From: Paludibacteraceae bacterium
GTDB lineage: Bacteria > Bacteroidota > Bacteroidia > Bacteroidales > Paludibacteraceae
Length of the DNA: 64,000 nucleotides
Direction of reading: 5' to 3'
Assembly (NCBI GenBank): GCA_017439235.1
Contig: JAFSJN010000016.1
Coordinates: 16,736 to 80,735, forward strand
Within the stretch, counting starts at the first letter, position 1, and each line of letters opens with the position of its first letter. A model generated the notes under the pieces. It did not search any database and had not been told where the DNA came from. It saw nothing but the letters and a program-made list of their open reading frames with translations. Both the position numbers and the translations under genes were made by a program. Below are positions 19,122-29,570 of this stretch, piece after piece.

Positions 19122-19179
19122 AAAGATGAAAAAAGTATGCAAAAAAGTAAAAAGATGAAAAAAGTATGCAAAAAAGTAA
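19122..19179 (+). repeat. Perfect 29-bp tandem duplication
   Basis: Two identical adjacent 29-bp units (19122-19150 and 19151-19179), A-rich, each containing AAAGATGAAAAAAGTATGC. They end 7 bp before the -33 box of the lipoprotein promoter. The unit contains ATG codons but no plausible gene start. Confidence 0.9.
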
Positions 19180-19185
19180 GAAAAA

Positions 19186-19217
19186 TTTGCAGATGTGGAA
19201 AAAAAGTTGTACATTTG
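19186..19217 (+). promoter_or_regulatory. Promoter of the rSAM/lipoprotein pair
   Basis: TTTG (19186-19189), 20 bp, TACATTTG (19210-19217), 46 bases before the lipoprotein ATG. Confidence 0.8.
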
Positions 19218-19262
19218 CAGCGGAAATCCTCACAAATAGATAACGAAACAACTTGTACCGCT

Positions 19263-19706
19263 ATGAAAAAAGTTCTACTTACTCGTATCAATGCCATTAT
19301 AGCCTTTCTGCTGACGGTTTTAGGATTTGGCAGTTGTAACCGCAATGAACCTGCTGAACCACGGGTAGCATACGGAGTTCCGTACGCAACATTCGAAGCC
19401 GCCGGTAAAATTACCAACGAGCAGGCGCAACCCGTAGAGAATATCAACGTACGTGTAATGTACCCATGGAATCATTGGTCTTTTCTGGAGCAATATACTG
19501 ACGCTGAGGGGGAATATCTTGTTTCTACAGACGCTTATAAAATCTCCGATTCGGTTGACATTGTCGTCACGGACACGGCAGGTATCTACCAAGGCGATTC
19601 GGTACGCGTCAAGGTCGAATATGACCGTTCCGGCGTAGAAATAGAGGACTATTGGAATGAAGGGAAAGGCCTTGTCTACCACGATTTCCAATTGAAGAAA
19701 AAATGA
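19263..19706 (+). CDS. Putative lipoprotein of the rSAM/lipoprotein system
   Basis: A 147-residue protein with a lipoprotein signal peptide (hydrophobic run ending LGFGSC, cysteine 25, the only cysteine). After a short linker with YGVPYATFE comes a carboxypeptidase-like beta-sandwich (GKITNEQAQPVENINVRV, then TDAEGEYLV). This combination next to a SPASM radical-SAM gene matches the family that NCBI curators named the lipoprotein of the rSAM/lipoprotein system (TIGR04134 as I recall it). It is presumed to be the substrate or partner of the enzyme, but the modification is unknown. The frame is open further upstream through the 29-bp repeats; the ATG at 19263 is chosen because it follows the promoter and begins the signal peptide. 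Confidence 0.8.
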   Translation: MKKVLLTRINAIIAFLLTVLGFGSCNRNEPAEPRVAYGVPYATFEAAGKITNEQAQPVENINVRVMYPWNHWSFLEQYTDAEGEYLVSTDAYKISDSVDIVVTDTAGIYQGDSVRVKVEYDRSGVEIEDYWNEGKGLVYHDFQLKKK

Positions 19707-20773
19707 ATTTCCGCCGTAAATTAGCTCTGTGGTTGGAGAAACTACGACGGAACAACCTAAAACAACTTCACCCACTTCGTCAGCTCTTTTGGGAATCGAC
19801 GCTTCGTTGTAACGTCCATTGTCTACATTGTGGTAGCGACTGCATAGCATCCACAGAGACACCGGATATGCCGGCAATGGATTTTCTGCACGTTATTGAT
19901 ACAGAGATTACCCCGCATGTCGATCCGCACAAAGTGATGGTCATCATTTCCGGCGGTGAGCCTCTAATGCGCAAAGACTTGACAGATGTCGGTCGTGCAT
20001 TGATGCAACGTGGTTATCCATGGGGTATGGTGACGAATGGTCTGGCACTAACGGAGAAGAAATTCTTCGAACTCAGGCAAGCAGGGTTACGTTCTCTTAC
20101 TATCTCTTGTGACGGCTTGGAAGAAGACCATAATTGGCTTCGCCAGCATCCTTTAGCATTCGAAAGTGCCACACGTACCATTCGACTCTGTGTTGCCGAA
20201 AAAGGTCTCGTATGGGATGTCGTCACCTGCGTCAACCAACGCACGATTAATCATCTGCCCGCTATCCGTGATATGCTTTGGTCTCTCGGCGTTTGTGACT
20301 GGCGCGTGTTTAGCATCGACCCTATGGGACGCGCTGCTGAGAATCCAGAACTTATCCTTAGCGACGACCAGTTCCGTTATCTGATGGACTTCATTGTCGC
20401 GGAACGTGAAGCCGGGCGTCAGGTATCCTACTCATGCGAAGGCTATTTGGGAGAATATGAAGGCCGTGTGCGTGACCATCTTTACCATTGTGCAGCGGGT
20501 ATTTCTATTGCTTCCGTTCTTATCGATGGTTCTATCTCCGCTTGTACCTCTATTCGCGGCAAGTACTATCAGGGAAATATATATCGCAACTCGTTCTGGG
20601 ATATTTGGGAACATGGTTTCAAACCTTATCGCGACCGCACCTGGATGCGCCAACTTGAGCCTTGCAAGAACTGCAAAGTCTTCTCTTTCTGCGAAGGGAA
20701 CGGCATGCATCTTCGCCGCGAAGATGGCTCGCTGATGCTCTGTCATTTGCATCGTTTAACACCGCATTCGTAG
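19703..20773 (+). CDS. Radical SAM/SPASM enzyme of the rSAM/lipoprotein system
   Basis: A 356-residue radical S-adenosylmethionine enzyme. The cluster motif is CNVHCLHC (near residue 36), followed by the SAM-binding IISGGEPL, and a C-terminal SPASM region with cysteines at CTSIRG, PCKNCKVFSFC and LCH that would hold one or two extra iron-sulfur clusters. SPASM proteins usually modify peptides or proteins. The ATG overlaps the lipoprotein stop (ATGA), so the two are translationally coupled. Family as I recall: TIGR04133, the maturase of the same system. The residue modified is not known; the lipoprotein's single cysteine is the lipidated one, so thioether formation there is unlikely. Confidence 0.88.
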   Translation: MNFRRKLALWLEKLRRNNLKQLHPLRQLFWESTLRCNVHCLHCGSDCIASTETPDMPAMDFLHVIDTEITPHVDPHKVMVIISGGEPLMRKDLTDVGRALMQRGYPWGMVTNGLALTEKKFFELRQAGLRSLTISCDGLEEDHNWLRQHPLAFESATRTIRLCVAEKGLVWDVVTCVNQRTINHLPAIRDMLWSLGVCDWRVFSIDPMGRAAENPELILSDDQFRYLMDFIVAEREAGRQVSYSCEGYLGEYEGRVRDHLYHCAAGISIASVLIDGSISACTSIRGKYYQGNIYRNSFWDIWEHGFKPYRDRTWMRQLEPCKNCKVFSFCEGNGMHLRREDGSLMLCHLHRLTPHS

Positions 20774-20831
20774 GGCAAAGAAAGAAGCATCGTAAAATTA
20801 GTCCTATTGTATTTTTGTACGATGAGATTAG

Positions 20832-21356
20832 TTACTGAAAGAAACTGAAATGGACGCTGCCGTAGGTGCGTGTCTCGACATGGCGGGGATGGTCCGTGAA
20901 GTCGTTATCCTTACCATGCTCGAGGATAAACCAGCCCTCGTCCTTGAGGTGGGGTAGTACGAGGTCGGGCAACTCAGCCAGACGCTCCAAGGCGTAGGGA
21001 GGATCGGCATAGATAACATCATAGCGCACGCGGTCGGCACTAAGGAAACGGAAGACATCACCGCGCACGAGGTTGAGGTTGCGGATGCCCAGCTGCTTGC
21101 AGGTAGAGATAATGAAGTTCTGCTGCACATGCGCCATCTCCACAGCCGTCACACTACGTGCACCCCGCGACACAAACTCCAGTCCTATACCTCCCGTGCC
21201 GGCAAACAGGTCCAGCATGTCGATGCCCTCGAAGTCCAGACGATTGGTCAAGAGGTTAAACAGCGACTCCTTAGCAAAGTCCGTCGTGGGCCTGGCTGTT
21301 ATATTTTTAGGGGGCGACAAGCGCCGCCCCCTATATGTGCCGGAGATAATCCTCAT
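20832..21356 (-). CDS. rsmD: 16S rRNA (guanine966-N2)-methyltransferase RsmD
   Basis: A 174-residue SAM-dependent rRNA methyltransferase. It starts with the family signature MRIISGTYRGRRL, has the SAM-binding loop DLFAGTGGIGLE and the catalytic motif DPPY (IYADPPYAL). Its ATG shares a base with the stop of the upstream gene (TAATG), so the two are coupled. Confidence 0.95.
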   Translation of the reverse strand: MRIISGTYRGRRLSPPKNITARPTTDFAKESLFNLLTNRLDFEGIDMLDLFAGTGGIGLEFVSRGARSVTAVEMAHVQQNFIISTCKQLGIRNLNLVRGDVFRFLSADRVRYDVIYADPPYALERLAELPDLVLPHLKDEGWFILEHGKDNDFTDHPRHVETRTYGSVHFSFFQ

Positions 21357-22111
21357 TACTCCCAGTTACCTGCGTTATTATTAGGCGCGATAATGTCGCC
21401 CACCTTAAGTCCGGGATAGTGGTCGAGTTTGGTCTCGCGGTCGATGAGGTTGACACGCTCCTGGTTATCGAGGTCGTGCAGATAGGTGTCATAGTGAGCA
21501 CGCATCTCCATCAAGGGCACGCGGATACCCTGAGAGGTAGTATAGGTATTGTTCACCTCTACTTCGTAGCGCAGATTGTCGGTATAGGGGATATAGACGA
21601 TATCACCGATATTGTCGGCATCGTATTCGCCCTTATAGAGAACGGCAATCATATTCTCATAGATAGTATCACGACGGAAACCTTGCAGGCCGTTGTTCTT
21701 AATCTCACGGTCGTTAGCCCAGATATACTCGTAGAGAGCATCCTTATCGGCATCCTTCATCTTAGCTTTCGCCTTAGCCAAGGCGCGCTCCAGCATCTTA
21801 GTAGCCTTATACTCGGTCAGACCGGCTTCCAACTGCTTATCGGAGAGGCTTCCTTCCTTCATCACCTCTTTCTTAGGCGTAGTCTTGAGGAAGAGGATAA
21901 GCGAATCCAGGTCGGCCGTATAGTGCCCCTTAATCAGTTTATACTCAGCTTGAGCCGTACGCAACGCTACCAGGTTCTTAATAACCGCTGCCTCGCGCTC
22001 CATGCGCTTCTCTTCAAATTTGATAGGGGTAACGACACTGTCTATGCATACATAAGCCAAAAACAATGCTGCTATACCCAAAAGGATACGATAGATGATT
22101 TTTGCTTTCAT
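21356..22111 (-). CDS. Hypothetical membrane-anchored protein
   Basis: A 251-residue protein with one N-terminal membrane segment (IIYRILLGIAALFLAYVCI) and a mostly helical, charged remainder. The order of a membrane anchor and then AAVIKNLVALRTAQAEYKLIKGHYTADLDSLI recalls type II secretion pseudopilins or competence-like pilins, but no prepilin cleavage motif is present. I do not assign a family. The ATG at 22111 is chosen over an upstream extension because a promoter covers 22138-22169. It is co-transcribed with rsmD (TAATG overlap). Confidence 0.7.
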   Translation of the reverse strand: MKAKIIYRILLGIAALFLAYVCIDSVVTPIKFEEKRMEREAAVIKNLVALRTAQAEYKLIKGHYTADLDSLILFLKTTPKKEVMKEGSLSDKQLEAGLTEYKATKMLERALAKAKAKMKDADKDALYEYIWANDREIKNNGLQGFRRDTIYENMIAVLYKGEYDADNIGDIVYIPYTDNLRYEVEVNNTYTTSQGIRVPLMEMRAHYDTYLHDLDNQERVNLIDRETKLDHYPGLKVGDIIAPNNNAGNWE

Positions 22112-22137
22112 TTTGGTATAATTTTTGTATTTGACTG

Positions 22138-22185
22138 CAAAAGTACAATTTTTTTTTTGTATGTGCAAATTTTTTTGTACTTTTG
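22138..22185. promoter_or_regulatory. Overlapping divergent promoters (hypothetical/rsmD and RelA-like gene)
   Basis: Minus strand: TTTG (22166-22169), 20 bp, TACTTTTG (22138-22145). Plus strand: TTTG (22156-22159), 18 bp, TACTTTTG (22178-22185). The -33 boxes face each other in TTTGTATGTGCAAA, as at 16,273. Confidence 0.78.
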
Positions 22186-22197
22186 CATCGATTTTAT

Positions 22198-23514
22198 ATG
22201 GAAGATAGCAACAAAGTATTATTTGACATCCTAAATGAGCGCCTCGAACTGATGCGTCGTCTGGATAAAGAAGGGGACAGCACCTACCGTCGTCATGTAG
22301 CTCGTGAGACATCCGAACTGCATGCCCAGTTGGCGCACCGTCTAGGTCTGTACCAGATAAAAACGGAGATGGAAGATCTCGCCCTTAAGTTCACCGATTA
22401 CGACACCTTTAAGTATATCGCGCGTGCGCTGAATGCCAAGAAGTCGGAACGCGATGCGTATATAGAGCGTTTTATAGCCCCGATAGCCCAAAAACTGACC
22501 GAGGCAGGCTTCGTCTTTACTATCAAAGGTCGTCCCAAATCCATCCACTCCATCTACCATAAGATGCAGATGCAGCATTGCGATGTGGATAAGATATACG
22601 ACCTGTTTGCCATACGTATCATCCTGGACTCGCCGCCCGAGCGCGAGAAGAGAGACTGCTGGCAGGTCTACTCGCTCATCACCGACGTCTTCCAACCCAA
22701 TCCCAAACGCTTGCGCGACTGGCTGAGCGTGCCTAAGGAGAACGGCTACGAGAGCCTGCACACGACCGTCTTGGGTCCCGACGACCGATGGGTAGAGGTG
22801 CAGATACGTTCCCGCCGTATGGACGAGGTTGCCGAGCAGGGCGTAGCCGCACACTGGGCATACAAAGGCGTCAAAGGCAATATAATGCATACAGACAAAC
22901 AGTATGTATACGTCTTCACGCCGCAGGGTGACCTGAGACGTCTGCCCGCCGGAGCTACCATACTCGACTTCGCCTATTCGATACACACCGAGATGGCCGG
23001 CCATTGCGTGGGCGGTAAGATATTGGGTAAGTTAGTCCCCATCCGTCATGAGGTGCAGAACGGCGACCAGATAGAGATACTCACCTCGGCTCAGCAGCAC
23101 CCCAACAGAGACTGGTTGAGTTTTGTCGTCTCCCACCGTGCCCGCAATAAGATAAAGCAGGCAATCGCCCGTATGGAGGCCGAGAACGGGCCGGAGGTAT
23201 ACGAGTCGGTACACAACCAACGCGAGAACCAGGAGGCACAGAACACTCCCGCTCCCGCCGCTACAGTACATAAGAACGGAACACAACTGACACCCAATAC
23301 GCCTATGTCGTTAGAGGTCACCAACCTCAGCGGCGTCGACTTCCACCCCGCCAGTTGCTGTAACCCGCAACCCGGTGACCCCATCTTCGGCTTTATCAGC
23401 GTCACCAAAGGTATACGTATCCACCGCCAGGACTGCCCCAATGCGTCCTATATGCGTGAACGATTCGGATACCGCGTCATCCCTGCCCATTGGAAGGAGA
23501 AAAAAGAAGAATGA
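22198..23514 (+). CDS. RelA-like (p)ppGpp synthetase without HD domain and without ACT domain
   Basis: A 438-residue member of the RelA/SpoT family. The HDxxED hydrolase motif is absent; the protein begins at the helix that normally links hydrolase and synthetase (LHAQLAHRLGLYQIKTEMED). The synthetase domain is well kept (RPKSIHSIYHKM, YDLFAIRIIL, ENGYESLHTTV, VEVQIRSRRM), followed by TGS (YVFTPQGDLRRLPAG) and a cysteine-containing zinc-finger-type domain (HPASCCNPQPGDPIFGF, HRQDCP). It stops where the ACT domain should begin. It is probably a synthesis-only enzyme. The next gene overlaps it by ATGA. Confidence 0.9.
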   Translation: MEDSNKVLFDILNERLELMRRLDKEGDSTYRRHVARETSELHAQLAHRLGLYQIKTEMEDLALKFTDYDTFKYIARALNAKKSERDAYIERFIAPIAQKLTEAGFVFTIKGRPKSIHSIYHKMQMQHCDVDKIYDLFAIRIILDSPPEREKRDCWQVYSLITDVFQPNPKRLRDWLSVPKENGYESLHTTVLGPDDRWVEVQIRSRRMDEVAEQGVAAHWAYKGVKGNIMHTDKQYVYVFTPQGDLRRLPAGATILDFAYSIHTEMAGHCVGGKILGKLVPIRHEVQNGDQIEILTSAQQHPNRDWLSFVVSHRARNKIKQAIARMEAENGPEVYESVHNQRENQEAQNTPAPAATVHKNGTQLTPNTPMSLEVTNLSGVDFHPASCCNPQPGDPIFGFISVTKGIRIHRQDCPNASYMRERFGYRVIPAHWKEKKEE

Positions 23515-24734
23515 GACAGGTAGCATTACTATGGCTCGTGCTGTTGTTCGGCAGCCTGCAAGCTGCTGAATGGCAGGGTAGGGTGTGCGATGAGAACGGA
23601 CAACCGATACTCTATGCTACCGTCTATCTGCAGTCGAATCCCCTCGTGGGCACCGCCACCAATAAAGACGGCTTCTTTACCCTTACGCCCGACACGACCG
23701 ATCCGGCGCCCGTACTCCTTATCTCGTGCATAGGCTACGAGAAACAGACCCTCGTGCCCACTACCGACACGATGCTTATCACCCTGCGCGAACAGCCTAT
23801 CGCCCTGGAGCAGACCGTTGTGCAGACTAAACGACCGCGACTGAGTAAACGTAAGCTATTAGCGCGTATCCTCCACGATACGTACCTGAAGATGGAGCAG
23901 GACCTGCCGCAACAGCCTATACGCTACCACGTAGTGAGTGACGTACGTATGGATGCCCAGTCGGCTCCCTGGGGCATGGAGGAGATGTTGGCCGACGTAA
24001 CCGAGTTGCCCTCGACAGACATCACCAAAGACGACTCGGTGCAGTTTGTGGGTACCTATTGCCGCCGCTACTGCGACCCGGACGTGCGTCGCAAACTCGA
24101 CACGATGTACACCCACGAGAAGGATGCCAAACGCCGCAGGATGGCACAAGCCCTCGACTCCGGTTCGTTGGCCCATAGAGCCTTGTGGAAGATGCGGCTC
24201 AGAAAAGCCCACTTCCTGGACACCAGTGACGAGTTGCGACGCTGGCGACTGAGCACGGAGAACGACTCGGTAGCCGTACTGACCTACACACGCAAACATA
24301 ATATGTTTGGTATCGTCCGCGCCACGATAACCGAGAACCACCTGATAGACAGTTACGACTTCACCCTGCGCGGCTATACGATGGACATGCAGGTCAAGCT
24401 GTTCCTGCCCTTCAGTATACGCCTCAAAGGAGCCGAATTAGACTGGCTGAACCTCCTCAACATGGGCAATAAGACGATAGAACGCTTCCGCCTCAAACGC
24501 GGCAACCTGCACGTGCGGGTGTCGGTTCTCTATGCCTTCCGCGAGGGCGTATTGGTGCCGGTAGAGAAAAACCTGCAGGCCTCCGGCGTACTCGAAGACC
24601 GCAAACATAACCAACTGCCTTGCGCCCTGCGCGCCACGCAACAGGTGACGAGTGTGCAGACAGAAGGCGTAGAAGCGGTGCGTAACTACCGTAAAAATCG
24701 ACTCGTACCACGAATTTTGGTGCCAATCTATTAA
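23511..24734 (+). CDS. Exported protein with carboxypeptidase-like regulatory domain
   Basis: A 407-residue secreted or outer-membrane-associated protein: signal peptide (LLWLVLLFGSLQAAEW), then a carboxypeptidase-regulatory-like beta-sandwich (residues about 20-95: GRVCDENGQPILYATVYLQ, GTATNKDGFFTL), then a long region of mixed helices and strands. The middle resembles the DUF5686-type lineage in layout but lacks the barrel, so I do not assign it. The ATG overlaps the stop of the RelA-like gene (ATGA). Confidence 0.72.
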   Translation: MRQVALLWLVLLFGSLQAAEWQGRVCDENGQPILYATVYLQSNPLVGTATNKDGFFTLTPDTTDPAPVLLISCIGYEKQTLVPTTDTMLITLREQPIALEQTVVQTKRPRLSKRKLLARILHDTYLKMEQDLPQQPIRYHVVSDVRMDAQSAPWGMEEMLADVTELPSTDITKDDSVQFVGTYCRRYCDPDVRRKLDTMYTHEKDAKRRRMAQALDSGSLAHRALWKMRLRKAHFLDTSDELRRWRLSTENDSVAVLTYTRKHNMFGIVRATITENHLIDSYDFTLRGYTMDMQVKLFLPFSIRLKGAELDWLNLLNMGNKTIERFRLKRGNLHVRVSVLYAFREGVLVPVEKNLQASGVLEDRKHNQLPCALRATQQVTSVQTEGVEAVRNYRKNRLVPRILVPIY

Positions 24735-24738
24735 AATA

Positions 24739-24770
24739 TTTGCGTATGTGCAATTTTTGTTGTACCTTTG
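24739..24770 (+). promoter_or_regulatory. Promoter of recR
   Basis: TTTG (24739-24742), 20 bp, TACCTTTG (24763-24770). The start codon follows within 9 bases, so the recR messenger is nearly leaderless. The -33 box begins TTTGCGTATGTGCAA. Confidence 0.82.
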
Positions 24771-24778
24771 CACGCTGA

Positions 24779-25429
24779 ATGGGAAATGACCAGTTAGTAA
24801 ATAGTGCGTTGTTGTCGGATGCGGTCAGTCAGTTTGCCTCGTTGCCGGGGCTGGGTCGCAAGACAGCCTTGCGTCACGTGCTTAGTCTGCTCCGTCGCTC
24901 CGATGCCGAAGTGGAGGCCTTTGCCAATACGCTGACGCGACTCAAACATGAGGTGCACTATTGCCGCGTATGCCATAATATATCGGATGCCGAAGTGTGC
25001 CCTATATGCCTCTCGCACCACCGCGACCACCATACAGTATGCGTGGTGGAGAATATACGCGATGTGATGGCTATCGAGAGTACGGGACAGTATAACGGCG
25101 TGTACCACGTATTGGGCGGCATTATATCGCCTATGGACGGCATAGGACCGCGCGACATAGAGATAGACTCGCTCATCGCCCGTATCGAGCCCGAACAGAT
25201 AAAAGAGGTCATCCTGGCTCTGCCCACGACGATGGAAGGTGATACGACGAACTTCTATATTTATAGAAGGATACAGAGTACGGACCGCTTTGCCGACAGC
25301 ATACAGACGGGTGCTCTGCGCGTATCGCAGATTGCACGAGGTATAGCAGTAGGCAACGAACTGGAATATACCGACGAGATAACCCTCGGACGGTCCATAG
25401 TGAACCGTGTAGAATATAAACAAGCATAA
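24779..25429 (+). CDS. recR: Recombination protein RecR
   Basis: A 216-residue DNA-binding clamp of the RecFOR pathway that loads RecA at gaps. Helix-hairpin-helix near residues 20-30 ([14 protein letters not shown]), a four-cysteine zinc finger (CRVCHN...CPIC), a Toprim domain ([14 protein letters not shown]) and the C-terminal [19 protein letters not shown] are all present. Confidence 0.95.
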   Translation: MGNDQLVNSALLSDAVSQFASLPGLGRKTALRHVLSLLRRSDAEVEAFANTLTRLKHEVHYCRVCHNISDAEVCPICLSHHRDHHTVCVVENIRDVMAIESTGQYNGVYHVLGGIISPMDGIGPRDIEIDSLIARIEPEQIKEVILALPTTMEGDTTNFYIYRRIQSTDRFADSIQTGALRVSQIARGIAVGNELEYTDEITLGRSIVNRVEYKQA

Positions 25430-25430
25430 G

Positions 25431-25886
25431 ATGGAAAAGAATATCCTGCGCCGCTTGAACGGCTGTTATTACGGAGTCATGGTGTCCGCTATCGTCATAG
25501 CGACAGCCTGCTACTTCGCTATTACCAAAGAATGGATCAGTCTTGTCTCGCCGATGGGTGAGGTCGGCAAGGGTTTGCAATACGCCGCTTACCTGATGAC
25601 CATCGGATTGATACCGCTGGCCTTATGGTGGCATAAGAAAAACTGCAAGACCCTCTCCACGATAGAGAATCAGGAGCAGCAGGGAGCAGCCTATGAGGCT
25701 TCGGCACGTTGGCGTATCGTACTCATTGGCCTGGCGCTGAATATGGACGTATTGGTCTATTACCTGTTAGGCGCTTATCAACCAGTCTTGTGGGCTGCCG
25801 GCATAGCCGCCATAGGACTGATATTCACCAAGCCGACAGAAAGCAAGATGTACCACGAACTCCATCCTACGGAGGAAAACTATTGA
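25431..25886 (+). CDS. Hypothetical four-helix membrane protein
   Basis: A 151-residue integral membrane protein with four hydrophobic segments (about 12-32, 48-66, 92-112, 116-133). It starts one base after the recR stop, so the two share a transcript. I do not recognise a family or function. Confidence 0.75.
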   Translation: MEKNILRRLNGCYYGVMVSAIVIATACYFAITKEWISLVSPMGEVGKGLQYAAYLMTIGLIPLALWWHKKNCKTLSTIENQEQQGAAYEASARWRIVLIGLALNMDVLVYYLLGAYQPVLWAAGIAAIGLIFTKPTESKMYHELHPTEENY

Positions 25887-25890
25887 TTGT

Positions 25891-26313
25891 ATGACTATAG
25901 CAGTAGATTTTGACGGCACTATCGTCACCCACGCTTATCCGGCTATCGGCAAGCCTATCCCCTTTGCCATCGACACGCTCAAACGCCTGGCGCAAGAGGG
26001 ACATCAGTTGATTCTATGGTCGGTGCGCGAAGGCCAACTGCTGCAGGACGCTATCGACTACTGCAAGGAGCGCGGTTTGGAGTTTTATGCCGCCAATACC
26101 AATTTCCCCGGTGAGGAGGGCATACACGACGGTTTGACGGCCAGGAAGTTGACTGCCGACCTGTTTATCGATGACCGTAATTTAGGCGGCATACCCGATT
26201 GGGGCGTTATTTATCAAATGGTTCGTTCCGGCCGTTGCTATACGCCTCCCGTGGACCTGATACCGCAGGAGATACCCGTTAAACGCTCGTGGTGGCAGAA
26301 GATATTCAGTTGA
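25891..26313 (+). CDS. HAD-superfamily hydrolase, BT0820 type
   Basis: A 140-residue small HAD phosphatase-like protein. Motif I is DFDGT (residues 6-10), and a DDR motif (LFIDDRNLGG) stands near residue 94. The pattern is that of the BT0820 family from Bacteroides, small capless HAD proteins of unknown substrate. Its stop overlaps the start of the next gene (TGATG). Confidence 0.85.
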   Translation: MTIAVDFDGTIVTHAYPAIGKPIPFAIDTLKRLAQEGHQLILWSVREGQLLQDAIDYCKERGLEFYAANTNFPGEEGIHDGLTARKLTADLFIDDRNLGGIPDWGVIYQMVRSGRCYTPPVDLIPQEIPVKRSWWQKIFS

Positions 26314-26822
26314 TGGCAGAGGGATTAAGACATAGTAAGCTTATCCTGCGTAAGTTGGAGCCGAGTGACTTGCCTTACCTCTACCAATGGGAGAACGACG
26401 CGGCAGCGTGGTCCGACGGAGCGACGCACAACCCTCTCTCGCAGCAGGACTTGCGCGACTATATAGCCTCTACTACCGGCGACATCTACCGCGACGGGCA
26501 GTTGCGATTGATAGCCCAAGATGAGGAGCTGACGATAGGCTGTGCCGACCTCTTCGACCTGGACCCGCGTAACCGTAAAGCTGCTATAGGGTTATATGTG
26601 GCTCCCGAATACCGCGGGCAAGGGTATAGCGAAGATATCATGCAGCTATTGGAGGAGTATGCTTTTACGCACCTGAACCTACGACTGCTATATGCTATCA
26701 TCCGTACAGACAACGCGCCTTGTACGGCACTATATGAAAAATGCGCGTACGTCCCCTCGTCGCCCTTACGTAACTGGACACTCGAGGCAGACGCTATACT
26801 TTGGCAGAAAACAAAACAATAA
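26313..26822 (+). CDS. GNAT family N-acetyltransferase
   Basis: A 169-residue acetyl-CoA-dependent acetyltransferase of the RimJ/SpeG-like type: LILRKLEPSDLPYLYQWEND at the start, the acetyl-CoA pyrophosphate loop YVAPEYRGQGYSEDIMQ near residue 95, and a C-terminal NAPCTALYEKCAY. The ATG at 26313 overlaps the preceding stop; an alternative in-frame start 24 bases earlier is less likely. The substrate may be an amine or a protein N-terminus. Confidence 0.88.
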   Translation: MAEGLRHSKLILRKLEPSDLPYLYQWENDAAAWSDGATHNPLSQQDLRDYIASTTGDIYRDGQLRLIAQDEELTIGCADLFDLDPRNRKAAIGLYVAPEYRGQGYSEDIMQLLEEYAFTHLNLRLLYAIIRTDNAPCTALYEKCAYVPSSPLRNWTLEADAILWQKTKQ

Positions 26823-26827
26823 GGTTA

Positions 26828-26847
26828 TCAGGCATTTGTGGGCCTGA
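26828..26847 (+). other. Hairpin upstream of thrS
   Basis: TCAGGC (26828-26833) and GCCTGA (26842-26847) form a 6-bp stem with an 8-base loop between the acetyltransferase stop and thrS. No T-run follows. It could be a weak terminator or part of a thrS leader. Confidence 0.35.
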
Positions 26848-26876
26848 AGACCGTAAACATTTGTACGTTTATATAT

Positions 26877-28820
<1,944 letters not shown>

Positions 28821-28823
28821 AGG

Positions 28824-29450
28824 ATGCTCAAGCCTTATTGCATACCAGGTGTAATAGAGGCCGGTTGTGACGAAGCAGGCCGCGGACCACTCGCAGGGAG
28901 TGTGTTCGCGGCTGCCGTCATCCTTGATCCCAAGCATTTGGACGAGCCCGAATGGCAGATACTCAACGACTCGAAACAGCTGACCGAGGCGCAGCGTAAC
29001 CTGCTGCGGCCATTTATCGAGCAGCACGCTATGTCATGGGCGGTAGCTGAAGTGACGGCACAGGAGATAGACCGCATCAATATCCTTAACGCCAGCCTGT
29101 TATGCATGCATAGAGCCTTGGCGCAATTGGACCCGCAACCGCAACACATAGTAGTAGACGGCAACCGATGGAAACCCTATATGCCGGCTGACCTGCCATT
29201 AGAGATACCTGCGCGTACTGTGGTGCATGGAGATGCTACTTATCTGTCTATTGCTGCCGCCTCCGTATTGGCTAAGACCTGGCGCGACGAATATATGCTC
29301 CGCCTGCATGAACAATATCCACAATACGGCTGGGATGCCAACAAAGGCTACCCCACAGCCGCCCATTATGCCGCCATACAGCAGTACGGACCGACACCCT
29401 ATCATCGCCTCACTTTTAATCTCAAATACGAGGCAGAAGCGAAAAAATAA
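28824..29450 (+). CDS. rnhB: Ribonuclease HII
   Basis: A 208-residue endonuclease that removes RNA from RNA-DNA hybrids. The catalytic DEAGRGPLAG is near residue 16, a second acidic site is in VVDGN, and the C-terminal SVLAKTWRDEYM and GYPTAAHYAAI follow the family. It starts 3 bases after thrS. Confidence 0.95.
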   Translation: MLKPYCIPGVIEAGCDEAGRGPLAGSVFAAAVILDPKHLDEPEWQILNDSKQLTEAQRNLLRPFIEQHAMSWAVAEVTAQEIDRINILNASLLCMHRALAQLDPQPQHIVVDGNRWKPYMPADLPLEIPARTVVHGDATYLSIAAASVLAKTWRDEYMLRLHEQYPQYGWDANKGYPTAAHYAAIQQYGPTPYHRLTFNLKYEAEAKK

Positions 29451-29478
29451 AGTCTTTCGCTAAAAAATCCGATTTATA

Positions 29479-29510
29479 TTTGCATATATGCAAAAAGTTT
29501 TGTACCTTTG
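29479..29510 (+). promoter_or_regulatory. Promoter of the V-ATPase operon
   Basis: TTTG (29479-29482), 20 bp, TACCTTTG (29503-29510). The -33 box is inside the perfect palindrome TTTGCATATATGCAAA. The first gene starts 60 bases later. Confidence 0.85.
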
Positions 29511-29570
29511 CACGTTAATTTGTGCAAAGAGCACACACTATATCTCACGCAAGAATAAAATTTCGAATAT

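Noticed and set aside
19119-19262. Longer N-terminus of the lipoprotein through the 29-bp repeats
   Set aside because: It would run through the promoter boxes and bury the lipoprotein signal peptide inside the protein.
21308-21333. Intrinsic terminator at the GC-rich inverted repeat GGGGGCG/CGCCCCC
   Set aside because: It lies inside the rsmD coding region, at codons for the conserved RGRRLSPPK start, and has no T-run on the needed side.
26838-26876. Upstream start for threonyl-tRNA synthetase
   Set aside because: The 13 extra residues cover the hairpin region and do not belong to the TGS domain, which begins at MIKITFPDQ.
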